Source: Ewingella sp049889095 (GTDB lineage Bacteria > Pseudomonadota > Gammaproteobacteria > Enterobacterales > Enterobacteriaceae). From it: a DNA stretch of 64,000 bases. Under the pieces are notes generated by a model. The model was given only the letters and a program-made list of their open reading frames with translations, made no database searches and was not told the origin of the DNA. The position numbers were made by a program, and so were the translations under genes. Of the stretch, positions 53,358 through 61,681 are shown piece by piece. The number at the start of each line of letters is the position of its first letter. Within the stretch, counting starts at the first letter, position 1. Location of the stretch: NCBI GenBank assembly GCA_049889095.1, contig JBLJFK010000005.1. One strand, written 5' to 3'.

Positions 53358-54212
53358 CTAACTGAGCTGGCAAAACGCCCGTAATTTTTCGGCCAGTGCG
53401 ATCTGCGCAGGCGTCGCGTCGGGGCGATAAAACAGCGACAGTTCGACGTTATCGATCTGCGGTAATCCGCACTCTGCGCCCAGAATTCGGTGTTCCGGCA
53501 GACGGCAACTGGCAGGCAACAGCGTGACGCCTAACCCTGCTGCGCTGGCGGCGACCAGTGCAGCAAGACTGGCGCTGCTGTAGCTGATCCGCCAACTGCG
53601 GCCGATAGCGTCAAGCGCCTGACACAACTCGTCGCGATACAGCGCGTTGAGCGGAAACAGCACCAGCGGCATTGGGTCGCGCTCAAATGCCGGAAATTCT
53701 GCGCTGTCGAGCCACAGCATCGGCTCGGGGCGTGATGCGTTAGCTTTCTCGCCGGTCAACTGCTTCACCAGAATGATGTCCAGCATGTCCTGTTGCCACG
53801 CGCGGCGCAGCTCGTGGCTCAGGCCGCTGGTGACATCGAGGCGGATATGCGGATGTTGGCGGCAAAACTGCGCCAGCAGCGAGGTGGTGGCGGCGGCGAA
53901 ATCTTCGGGAACGCCGAGAGGCACCACGCCGTCGCACCACTGATCGCTCAGCGCGTCGTGCGCTTCGCCGTTGAGCGCGATGATACGGCGCGCATAGCCG
54001 AGTAACCGTTCGCCTTCTTCGGTGAGCTGAACCTGATGCGACGTGCGCTCCAGCAAAGGCTTGCCTAGCGCGTCTTCCAGCCGTCGGATCTGCTGGCTGA
54101 CCGTCGATTGTGACAAATACACACGGTCAGCGGCGCGAGTAAAACTGCCTGTTTCGCACACGGCGACAAAACTGAGTAACTGCTGCGGACTGAACATCGG
54201 ATAGCGATTCAT
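53358..54212 (-). CDS. LysR-family regulator of the amidohydrolase
   Basis: A 284-residue LTTR from the ATG at 54212, with helix-turn-helix SFTRAADRVYLSQSTVSQQI and an effector domain (SSASLAALVAASAAGLGVTLLPASC). It lies 95 bp upstream of the amidohydrolase gene and reads in the same direction. The longer open frame to 54338 is not supported. Confidence 0.85.
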   Translation of the reverse strand: MNRYPMFSPQQLLSFVAVCETGSFTRAADRVYLSQSTVSQQIRRLEDALGKPLLERTSHQVQLTEEGERLLGYARRIIALNGEAHDALSDQWCDGVVPLGVPEDFAAATTSLLAQFCRQHPHIRLDVTSGLSHELRRAWQQDMLDIILVKQLTGEKANASRPEPMLWLDSAEFPAFERDPMPLVLFPLNALYRDELCQALDAIGRSWRISYSSASLAALVAASAAGLGVTLLPASCRLPEHRILGAECGLPQIDNVELSLFYRPDATPAQIALAEKLRAFCQLS

Positions 54213-54407
54213 TTCATCACTACTTCTGGTTAGGGTATTTGCAATTTGAATACTTCGCAGAATACCAACCTTCACGGCGGTACGCCAGACTGGCTCATTG
54301 CGCCAACGGTGATGAAAAATCTGTTGCTGGGGTATCAATAAACATGGGCATACCGCGTGGCGGATTGAGGATTGACGGGCATAGATACAAGCCTTTGCGG
54401 GAGGCTT

Positions 54408-54977
54408 TTAGATCACAAATTTTGTCCCTTTCACCACGATTTCCCCGAACTGCAAGTGGTGCATAAACTCGCGCAGAATAAGCAGGGTAGCGGCGAAGTC
54501 GTTACCGTCGGGGATACCTTCGAAGCTGGCGGGGCGGCCGTTGATCACCCGCGCCAGACGGTCGAATATGCGCTCGACGGCATCGACTGATAGCTGCATT
54601 GCTTCGTTTTCTGCCACGCCGGTCAGACGGGCGATGGCGCGGATATCATTGTCGTTGCTCACCAGTCTGGCACCGGCGGGAATGTCATGACGGACGCGTG
54701 TGATCTCATCTTCGACCACCATAATGGCGGTTTCCATTTCATCCGGCGTCGGTGGCGCGTGATGGAAATAGCCCAGCGAGGTCAGTTGGGAACCCAGCGT
54801 TAATAGCAGCTCGATCACGTCACCGTTTTCTTTCCGCACCGTTACTTTGGTCTCTTCGCTGCCAATATGTAATAAAACCGTCGGGAAGGTCATCAATACC
54901 TTTGTCTCGGAATTCGTCAGCGAAAGCGCTAAGTACTCCGGTGAATCTCGATCAGGCAATTCTCGCGCAATGTTCAT
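54408..54977 (-). CDS. Unrecognised protein encoded with a tautomerase
   Basis: This 189-residue soluble protein was not recognised. It has no signal peptide or membrane segment. The N-terminal half is mixed strand-like (LMTFPTVLLHIG, VTVRKENGDVIELLLTLG); the C-terminal half is helical and acidic (MVVEDEITRVRHDI, AVERIFDRLARVI). It starts 13 bp after the tautomerase stop, so both are in one operon and probably serve one pathway. A possible weak terminator hairpin lies at 54389-54407. Confidence 0.6.
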   Translation of the reverse strand: MNIARELPDRDSPEYLALSLTNSETKVLMTFPTVLLHIGSEETKVTVRKENGDVIELLLTLGSQLTSLGYFHHAPPTPDEMETAIMVVEDEITRVRHDIPAGARLVSNDNDIRAIARLTGVAENEAMQLSVDAVERIFDRLARVINGRPASFEGIPDGNDFAATLLILREFMHHLQFGEIVVKGTKFVI

Positions 54978-54990
54978 TTAGACTTTATCC

Positions 54991-55371
54991 TCAGGCGTAC
55001 TGCGCTTCACCGTTGCCGAAGGACCAGTTCTCTTTCGGCACTTCTACCAGGTTGATGAAAACATCTTCGAGACGCATCCCGGTTTGCTCGTGAAGGCCGT
55101 AGGCTAATGCATGATAAAAGGCTTTCTTCATCTCCAGCGTGCGGCCGCTGTTGAGGGTCACCTGCACCACAATGCAGTTTTGAGTGCGCTCAATCCCGAG
55201 GTAGTCGGGAGATATCATCATCTCTTCGGGTGTATGCTCGGCAAAAATAATGAAACGGTCATTTTCCGGCACGTTAAGGTGGCTCTTCAACGCGGTATAA
55301 ATTACGTCACCGATGGCTTTGCGGAAGGTGCTGGGTTTACCTTCAATCATATCAACACGAACTAATGGCAT
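54991..55371 (-). CDS. Tautomerase-superfamily protein (4-OT/MSAD-like)
   Basis: A 126-residue member of the 4-oxalocrotonate tautomerase superfamily; after loss of Met1 the catalytic proline would be N-terminal (MPLVRVDMIEGKP). At 126 residues it is a fused double-length form, like malonate semialdehyde decarboxylase-type proteins. Conserved features are RFIIFAEHTPEEMM, IVVQVTLNSGRT and KKAFYHALAYGL. It leads the two-gene operon with the unrecognised 189-residue protein. The spacer upstream (55372-55686) holds the dyad at 55579. Confidence 0.82.
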   Translation of the reverse strand: MPLVRVDMIEGKPSTFRKAIGDVIYTALKSHLNVPENDRFIIFAEHTPEEMMISPDYLGIERTQNCIVVQVTLNSGRTLEMKKAFYHALAYGLHEQTGMRLEDVFINLVEVPKENWSFGNGEAQYA

Positions 55372-55686
55372 GATGCGTCCTTAAAAGAGTGCTCAATGAA
55401 TGCGCAGGATTGCGCGTCTTCGTTGCGGCGCGCTCCCTGTCAGGTATGAACAATTCAGGCGGTAAAGTCTAGCTGAATTTTTCCAGTCCCCGCATTCTGA
55501 CTCAATTCAGCACTTTATTTATTTTGCGAAAAATACCCAGCCATTTTTGCAGGAAGGACTGGCGTTAGGCTATTCTTCTGTCTGTATTACAGACACACTT
55601 TAAAATATTGCCGATATGCGTATTTTCAAACGCTCCTGGCCGCGCTTTTAATGTCGAAGTTTTTTCTTTTAGGGTAAGGAAGGCTT
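55372..55686. other. Divergent spacer with a perfect dyad
   Basis: This 315-bp spacer separates the tautomerase operon from the GST gene. It is AT-rich in the middle. It contains the perfect 17-bp palindrome TGTCTGTATTACAGACA (55579-55595), 91 bp before the GST start, with the form of a TetR- or GntR-type operator. No cognate regulator gene is next to it, apart from the LysR genes nearby. Confidence 0.45.
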
Positions 55687-56310
55687 GTGCTGAAAATACT
55701 GGGAAAAGCGTCATCTATCAATGTGCGCAAAGTGTTGTGGACCTGCCAGGAGCTTGGGCTGGATTTCGAACGTGAAGATTTCGGTGCGGGTTTTCAGCCA
55801 ACAGACACACCGCAATTCAAGGCGCTCAACCCCAATGCGATGGTGCCGGTGTTGATCGACGGTGATTTTGTGCTGTGGGAGTCCAACGTCATTTGTCGTT
55901 ATCTGGTGGCAAAAGAAGGGCGCAGCGACCTGTTATCTACAGATCCGCAAACCCGTGCACTGACCGAGCAGTGGATGGACTGGCAGGCGGGTGATCTGAA
56001 CAACTCCTGGCGTTATGCCTTTCCGGCGCTGGCGCGCAATAGCCCGCAGCATACCGATCGGACTCTTATTGACGCCGGTGTCAGTGACTGGAACCGTCAT
56101 GTGCAGATGATTGAAGAGCAGTTGCATCGTAGTGGCGACTATATTCTTGGCAACAGCTTTACGCTGGCTGATGTACCCATCGGCCTGGCAGTCAATCGAT
56201 GGTCGATGACGCCGATGTCACGCCCGGCGCTGCCTGCGGTTACGGCCTATTATGAAAGACTTAATCAGCGGCAGGGTTTCCGCCTGTTTGGTCGTAATGG
56301 TACCGCCTAA
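55687..56310 (+). CDS. Glutathione S-transferase family protein
   Basis: A 207-residue GST from a GTG start behind AAGGAAGG. N-domain features are SSINVRKVLWTCQELGL, NPNAMVPVL and WESNVICRYLV; the C-domain has TLADVPIGLAVNRW. It is distinct from the other GST at 42293 and stands alone with its own terminator. Confidence 0.86.
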   Translation: MLKILGKASSINVRKVLWTCQELGLDFEREDFGAGFQPTDTPQFKALNPNAMVPVLIDGDFVLWESNVICRYLVAKEGRSDLLSTDPQTRALTEQWMDWQAGDLNNSWRYAFPALARNSPQHTDRTLIDAGVSDWNRHVQMIEEQLHRSGDYILGNSFTLADVPIGLAVNRWSMTPMSRPALPAVTAYYERLNQRQGFRLFGRNGTA

Positions 56311-56316
56311 ACAAAA

Positions 56317-56349
56317 AAATGGCGCAGAATGATAAATCCTGCGCCATTT
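56317..56349. terminator. Terminator after the GST gene
   Basis: AAATGGCGCAG and CTGCGCCATTT form an 11-bp perfect stem with an 11-base loop; A-rich and T-rich flanks suit both the GST gene and the convergent reductase gene. Confidence 0.85.
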
Positions 56350-56383
56350 CATTGTGTGGTATTAATCTTTCATGGTGATGAGA

Positions 56384-57499
56384 TTATTTGAAATCTACCA
56401 TCATCAATTCTGAAATTGATTGGCCACGCGTCGTGGTGACACATTTATCAATATAACTTCTGAACGGAGCAGGTTTAGGCATGCCCATGTCCATTAAGCG
56501 CTGATTATCAAATTTGACATTTAATTCGGCAAACCCACCATACAATTTAATGGCACGTAAGATAATTTTATCATTACAGGGTCCAAGAATATCTTTGAAC
56601 TGTTTCCTGATGCCGGTGAAATCTTGATAGGATAGTTGTTTATATTCATCAATAATCGTCTTTGTATTGCTGGCTTTAGCGACAAAGGTATCGATTTCAT
56701 GGAATGGTGTACACATCTCTTCACCAGAGGAAATATGGTAGAAATCATGCTGAATATTTTGGTTTAGGCATAAGTTCACCAATACCATCGCGCAATAATC
56801 TACCGGAATAACATCGATATTCGCATCGAATGTACAGGTGAATTTCTTCAGTTTAATTGCCATCAGAAACACCCAAAAAATACTGCTGGATGGGCGGCAA
56901 CCGAATTGTGTATGACCGACGATGATAGAAGGCCGTGCAACCACAAAGGGCATCTGTGGGCATTCCTGACGGATTAGGTTTTCTATCGCGCGTTTGGAGG
57001 CGGTGTACTGCACCAGATCTTCATTATGGTCATTATCCGGCATATCTTCGTAGAAAACGCTGCCTTTGTCAGGCATTGAGGCCATAGCAGTCCCGACGTG
57101 TACAAAGCGTTGTAGGCCTTTCACCTGCGCCATTCGTTTAGCAAAGGCCAGCGTACCGTCAACGTTAACTTTCCACAGTACTGGGTTGTTGCCAAACGAC
57201 GCGATAGCAGCGCAGTTGATAACGTGCGTAATATTGTCCAGGCGCGTGTCATCAATGAAGTTTTCTGGTTCAGCAAGATCGCCGACTAAAATGGAATCTT
57301 CGGTTATCAGTGACAGTTGTCTTTCACTTAATTCAAATTTTTTCAGGTTATTAATGATCCGGCCTAGACCTGCCGCTTTATCGTCTGCCCTGACTAATAA
57401 AAGTAATTGAATATTATCCAGTGAAGGCTGGCGAAGAATATGTTCAACCACTGCACCGCCGACAAAACCTGATGCGCCGGTAATTAAAATGTTTGGCAT
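56384..57499 (-). CDS. NAD(P)-dependent thioester/acyl reductase-like SDR
   Basis: A 371-residue extended SDR of the NAD_binding_4 (thioester-reductase/fatty acyl-CoA reductase) type. Cofactor loop TGASGFVGGAV (about 7-17), VINCAAIASFG and the catalytic YTASKRAIE (about 165) are present, followed by PSIIVGHTQ. Its C-terminal domain is helical with no membrane segment. Codon and base composition are AT-richer than the neighbours, and the flank 57600-57780 is strongly AT-rich, which suggests gain by transfer. No partner synthetase or carrier gene is next to it, so the substrate is unknown. Confidence 0.75.
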   Translation of the reverse strand: MPNILITGASGFVGGAVVEHILRQPSLDNIQLLLLVRADDKAAGLGRIINNLKKFELSERQLSLITEDSILVGDLAEPENFIDDTRLDNITHVINCAAIASFGNNPVLWKVNVDGTLAFAKRMAQVKGLQRFVHVGTAMASMPDKGSVFYEDMPDNDHNEDLVQYTASKRAIENLIRQECPQMPFVVARPSIIVGHTQFGCRPSSSIFWVFLMAIKLKKFTCTFDANIDVIPVDYCAMVLVNLCLNQNIQHDFYHISSGEEMCTPFHEIDTFVAKASNTKTIIDEYKQLSYQDFTGIRKQFKDILGPCNDKIILRAIKLYGGFAELNVKFDNQRLMDMGMPKPAPFRSYIDKCVTTTRGQSISELMMVDFK

Positions 57500-57924
57500 G
57501 ACGATTACCTGTAACGAGAAAGTCCCGGCACAGTATCACTGAAATTGTAAACCGCATGTATACCAACGCAGGTGATAAATAAACGGGAGTTAAACGAAGT
57601 GGAGTGATAAATGCTGAAAGTTATTGCAATAATGCGCGATAAATATAATAAGAGTCACTTCCTTACAGCTGGTAATAATGAGAATTAATTAATTATATAA
57701 AAAATCCGTCAGGCCGCTATATCGTTTAAATTAGCAGGCTTAGAGATAATATTATGGTACTTACGTGCGTTTTATCTGCGAGGGTGACGTCCTGAGGTCA
57801 AAATCATCTTTGTCTGCTTGCTGTGGTTTTTGTTAGGCTGAGCCTGCAAGACCCGTTTTGAGTGTGGGATGATCACGCCGCTTTGTGTAGGAAGTAGGCA
57901 CTGCTTCCGCATTAAGATAAACTG
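57500..57924. other. AT-rich spacer without a supported gene
   Basis: This 425-bp spacer lies between the reductase gene and the small ORF before the kinase. 57640-57780 is very AT-rich and contains no ORF longer than about 25 codons. I see possible divergent promoters but no clear -35/-10 pair, repeat or terminator. Confidence 0.45.
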
Positions 57925-58068
57925 ATGGATAAACAGGTGCGCACAAAAAATGAGAGCGTGCGGAGTGTTACAGTAAGCGTAGCGGATGCCGATAACTGGA
58001 TGAAATCAGGAGTCTTCATTGAAGTTCCTGAAGGGAATATTGAGCTGGTGATTCCCTCGCGCGCGTAA
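57925..58068 (+). CDS. Small 47-residue protein before the RIO kinase (unrecognised)
   Basis: An open frame from ATG 57925 encodes a 47-residue hydrophilic protein (MDKQVRTKNESVRSVTVSVA ... ending VIPSRA). The composition is protein-like: a basic N-terminus, then a strand-like acidic half. It ends 17 bp before the kinase start, which suggests one operon. The ribosome-binding site is weak. The overlapping frame on the opposite strand is less convincing. Function unknown. Confidence 0.5.
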   Translation: MDKQVRTKNESVRSVTVSVADADNWMKSGVFIEVPEGNIELVIPSRA

Positions 58069-58085
58069 ATAAGGTACAAGGCTGC

Positions 58086-58943
58086 ATGAAAATCCCAAAT
58101 AGAATCCAACCTCTGGTGGATGACGGCCTGATAGACGATGTGGTCCGTCGACTAAAAAGCGGCAAAGAGGCCGACGTTTACACCGTGTTATGCGGTGGAG
58201 AGATCCGTTGCGCCAAGGTTTACAAAGAAGCCACCCAGCGCAGTTTCAAGCAGGCGGTGCAGTATCAGGAAGGGCGTAAGGTCCGCAACACGCGCAGCGC
58301 GCGTGCTATGCAGAAGGGCTCGAAGTTCGGTAAGAAGCAGCAGGAAGAGACCTGGCAGACCGCTGAAGTGGATGCACTCTTTCGCCTGGCCAATGCCGGT
58401 GTGCGCGTTCCACAGCCTTATATTTGCCTTGATGGCGTGTTGCTGATGGAATTGATCACCGATGCCGAGGGGCTGGTCGCGCCGCGCCTGAGCGATGTCA
58501 TGCTGACGCAGGAAGAGGCGACAGCTGACCATGACACCATGATCCGCAATATTGTGCGCATGTTGTGTGCCGGTATCGTGCATGGCGATTTATCAGAATT
58601 TAACGTGCTGATGGACGCCAATGGGCCGGTGATCATCGACTTACCGCAAGCGGTAGATGCTTCTGCTAATAACCATGCGGAGTCGATGTTTGAACGTGAC
58701 GTGAACAATATGCGTAGTTACTACGGTCAGTTCGCGCCAGATCTGTTGGAAACGCGTTTTGCCAAAGAGATCTGGGCGCTTTACGAAGACGGCAAACTGA
58801 CGCCGGAAAGCGTACTGACCGGCGAGTTTGCTGAAGACACTTCGAAAGCAGACGTGGGTTCACTGCTGGATGAGATCATCGCCGCAGAAGATGAATATTA
58901 CGACCGTCAGCGTGCGCTAAAGGAACGTGACTTCAACGACTGA
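58086..58943 (+). CDS. RIO1-family atypical protein kinase
   Basis: A 285-residue RIO-type serine kinase of the bacterial (Pseudomonas PA4780-like) group. It has the glycine-loop equivalent LKSGKEADVYTV (about 25-36), the ATP lysine in RCAKVYKEA, the flexible-loop region QEGRKVRNTRSARAM, the catalytic loop GIVHGDLSEFNVL (about 160-172) and the metal Asp in VIIDLPQAVD. The substrate in bacteria is not known. It is preceded at 17 bp by a 47-residue ORF. Confidence 0.9.
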   Translation: MKIPNRIQPLVDDGLIDDVVRRLKSGKEADVYTVLCGGEIRCAKVYKEATQRSFKQAVQYQEGRKVRNTRSARAMQKGSKFGKKQQEETWQTAEVDALFRLANAGVRVPQPYICLDGVLLMELITDAEGLVAPRLSDVMLTQEEATADHDTMIRNIVRMLCAGIVHGDLSEFNVLMDANGPVIIDLPQAVDASANNHAESMFERDVNNMRSYYGQFAPDLLETRFAKEIWALYEDGKLTPESVLTGEFAEDTSKADVGSLLDEIIAAEDEYYDRQRALKERDFND

Positions 58944-58978
58944 TTTGACTATAAACGCCGGTTGTGGTCTGCATCGGG

Positions 58979-59719
58979 CTAGTCGCGCATGACTGAATCG
59001 CGGCCACAAAAACCGGCGTTCTGCAAAACAGGCTGGCCTGTTTCTGAAAGAATAAACGCCGCCAGCGTTTCGGCTTTATCCGTGCAGGTTGCCAGCGCAT
59101 AGTTGGCACGCACATTATAATCAGCCGGGATGTTGAACACTTCCAGCGCATCATTTTCCCGCAGCAGAGTAGCGTAGCTGGTATAGCCAATAAACACGTC
59201 GGCTTGTCCGGTGCAAATCAGCCATTCTGCTGCCAGTTTCCCCTCCGGCACTTTCGCCGACGTTTTACCGCCCACCAGACGCAACGCCTTATTACGTAAT
59301 ATTGCCCCGGCATCGGGATGACGTCGCTCAATCAGTTCGAACATCTGCCAAGTGTAATCACCGGAAGGATCGCTTAGCGGCGTTGACGTCGCGAGCCGAA
59401 ATCGCGGGTCGAGCAGAACGTTCAACCAGTTCAGCTTTTCCAGTTCCGGCCCTTTACGCGCTGTCACACACAAGCTGTTGCCGCAAAATGTCTCTACGTG
59501 CAGAGCTTTGCCGTGCTGTTGTAGTGCCAGCGGATGCGCGGTATTGGCCGAAGCAAACAGATCGACTTTTTCACCCTGCTCGATACGTTCACGCAACAAC
59601 CCGGCGGGACCGAACTCGGTTAAAACTTTGCAACCCGTTTCTTTCTGGAAAGCCTCGCACAGAGGTGCCCACGCCAGGCGTAGACTTCCAGCAGCCAGCA
59701 CTTTTATCGAATTAGCCAT
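58979..59719 (-). CDS. ModA-like substrate-binding protein without signal peptide
   Basis: A 246-residue protein of the molybdate/tungstate binding fold (VLAAGSLRLAWAPLCEAF, LTEFGPAGLLRERIEQGEKV, DLFASANTAHP), from the ATG at 59719 behind GGAGAG. Unlike normal ModA it has no signal peptide: the first strand of the fold starts at residue 5. The longer frame to 59779 gives no signal peptide either. It would therefore be cytoplasmic unless exported in another way. It follows the MolA/BtuF-like gene at 77 bp on the same strand. No molybdate permease or ATPase gene is adjacent. Confidence 0.75.
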   Translation of the reverse strand: MANSIKVLAAGSLRLAWAPLCEAFQKETGCKVLTEFGPAGLLRERIEQGEKVDLFASANTAHPLALQQHGKALHVETFCGNSLCVTARKGPELEKLNWLNVLLDPRFRLATSTPLSDPSGDYTWQMFELIERRHPDAGAILRNKALRLVGGKTSAKVPEGKLAAEWLICTGQADVFIGYTSYATLLRENDALEVFNIPADYNVRANYALATCTDKAETLAAFILSETGQPVLQNAGFCGRDSVMRD

Positions 59720-59796
59720 GAATCTCTCCTCATCGTAATGTCGCCTCAACCTTAGTAGCGTCAGGGTTGAGGCAAGCACCCTGTACGCTTTATCTC

Positions 59797-60846
59797 TTAT
59801 TGACCAACATAATGAGTACGATAGAAACGCTGATAGTAATCATCGGCCTGTTTTTGCATATTGATGTCGGTAAACTTTTGCGGATAAAGCTTTTTCGCCA
59901 TCCACAATTCGCCGATGGCCAGCGCTTCCGGCATCGGGTAACCCCATGCTTTGGCGTATTCTGGCATCAGATAAACTCGGTGATGCTTTACGGCATCGAT
60001 CGCTTGCCACTTCGGATCCTGATTAATTTGATCCACCACTTCCGGGTAACGATCTTGTACGAAGATCACCTGTGGATCCCAGGCGATCACCTGCTCCATC
60101 GCTACCTGTTTAAAGCCTTTTACGGTTGCAGCCGCCACGTTCATCGCGCCTGCGTGTGCCATCATCAGCCCGGTGTACTTACCTGAACCATAAGTCGTCA
60201 GTTCAGGATTGGCCATGTACGTGCGGATATGCTGGTCAGCCGGAATGTTTTTCAACCGCTGACTGACCCGTTGGCGCTGAGCAAAAGTATAGTTGATCAA
60301 TGCCTGTGCTTGCTTTTGCCGGTTTACCACTTCGCCAATCAACCTGATGCCATTTTTCAGCCCGTCGTCGTAGGCTTTATCTTCATTAGCCAGTATAGGG
60401 TTGAGTTTTCCAGCTTGCTCTTTGGCATCTTCGCGCAGGGAGATGGCGATGACCGCAATACCGGTCTGGCTAATCCGATCAATCATCTCCTGCGGTGCAT
60501 AGTTGGTAACGAACACCACCTGCGGATGCAGCGCGACCAGACTTTCCAGATTGACGCTGGTCAGGTCACCGACTTGCGCTTTATTTTCCAGCGAAGGCGC
60601 CAGACGGGCATAACTATCGCCTAGCTGTTTTTTCCAGTTGTTCAGCACGCCGACGATGTCGTCCGTAGCGTCGAGCTGCACCAGCAGATTGAGGGTTTGA
60701 TGTTGCAGTACCACCACACGGTCAACGCGATCGGGGATGGTGACCTGGCGTCCAAGCTGGTCGGTGACCTGACGGGAAGCCCATGAAGTAAGGGGAGCAA
60801 AACTCAGCGCAATGCTGAGCAGAAAAACGGAAGGTAAAATGCGCAC
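59797..60846 (-). CDS. Periplasmic binding protein, BtuF/MolA-like
   Basis: A 349-residue type III binding protein (PF01497 group) with signal peptide (MRILPSVFLLSIALSFAPLT, cleavage near WASR). Domain features are QVTDQLGRQVTIPDRVDRVV, VVFVTNYAPQEMID, ELTTYGSGKYTGLMMAHAGA, and AKAWGYPMPEALAIGE. It resembles the Haemophilus molybdate-binding protein MolA more than vitamin B12 or siderophore proteins (recognition from memory). The permease and ATPase are not in the neighbourhood, so it works with subunits encoded elsewhere or is an orphan. Confidence 0.8.
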   Translation of the reverse strand: MRILPSVFLLSIALSFAPLTSWASRQVTDQLGRQVTIPDRVDRVVVLQHQTLNLLVQLDATDDIVGVLNNWKKQLGDSYARLAPSLENKAQVGDLTSVNLESLVALHPQVVFVTNYAPQEMIDRISQTGIAVIAISLREDAKEQAGKLNPILANEDKAYDDGLKNGIRLIGEVVNRQKQAQALINYTFAQRQRVSQRLKNIPADQHIRTYMANPELTTYGSGKYTGLMMAHAGAMNVAAATVKGFKQVAMEQVIAWDPQVIFVQDRYPEVVDQINQDPKWQAIDAVKHHRVYLMPEYAKAWGYPMPEALAIGELWMAKKLYPQKFTDINMQKQADDYYQRFYRTHYVGQ

Positions 60847-60940
60847 GGTAGAAATCCTTTGATTCGTTGTGCAAAGGATTATATAGCGATACGCTTCATC
60901 ATCACATGACTAAAATACAAGCGTTTTCAGAAATAGCAGA

Positions 60941-61573
60941 TTACTTGCGTGCTTCAACCAGTATCCGCACCGCTAAACCGCTGAGTACCGTAGCCATCAG
61001 CCAGCGTTGAACCAGCATCCACAGCGGACGGCCCGCCAGAAAAACGGCGATATATCCGGCGGAAAGGGCGATCAGCGCGTTAAAGCTCATACTGATCAGG
61101 ATCTGAGTACTGCCCAAAACCAGCGACTGCATCAGGATATGTCCCTGTTCCGGGACGATGAATTGTGGCAACAGCGACAGATAAAGAACGGCGGTTTTCG
61201 GGTTCAGCAGATTAGTCAGCAGACCCATGGTGAACAACTTTTTCGGGCTATCGTGCGCTAAGGTTTTAATCTGAAAAGGCGAGCGACCACCCGGTTTAAC
61301 GGCCTGCCAAGCCATATACAACAGGTACATTGCGCCGCATAACCGCAGGGCATCATAGGCAAAAGGCACAGCCATTAATAATGCCGTGATACCGAGCGCC
61401 GCAAATACCATATAAAACACAAAGCCTATTATCACACCGCCCAGGGAAATCATCCCGGCTTTAGGCCCCTGGCATAACGAGCGCGAGATCAGATAAATCA
61501 TATTCGGACCAGGCGTTAGCACCAATCCCAGGGCAATCAGCATAAAAGGTAACAGGTGGGCGGCATCAGGCAT
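60941..61573 (-). CDS. LysE/RhtB-family exporter
   Basis: A 210-residue inner-membrane exporter with six hydrophobic segments and the family N-terminus LVLTPGPNMIYLISRSL followed by GLLTNLLNPKTAVLYLSLLPQF. Relatives export amino acids such as threonine, lysine or arginine; the substrate is not resolved. It stands alone, divergent from the GNAT gene. Confidence 0.87.
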   Translation of the reverse strand: MPDAAHLLPFMLIALGLVLTPGPNMIYLISRSLCQGPKAGMISLGGVIIGFVFYMVFAALGITALLMAVPFAYDALRLCGAMYLLYMAWQAVKPGGRSPFQIKTLAHDSPKKLFTMGLLTNLLNPKTAVLYLSLLPQFIVPEQGHILMQSLVLGSTQILISMSFNALIALSAGYIAVFLAGRPLWMLVQRWLMATVLSGLAVRILVEARK

Positions 61574-61681
61574 GGCATTCTCCGGCGTTGAAAGTCAGGC
61601 GTTTAATCAATAACCCTCCAACAGATATAGAGCTTTTTGGGCTGTTTTGGCAAGCTTTCAGAAATCAATGAGGAGAACATC

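Noticed and set aside
57912..58109. 65-codon ORF on the minus strand before the RIO kinase
   Set aside because: It overlaps both the kinase start and the more protein-like plus-strand ORF and lacks a ribosome-binding site.
58979..60846. Complete molybdate ABC transporter
   Set aside because: Only two binding proteins are present; no permease or ATPase gene adjoins them in this window.
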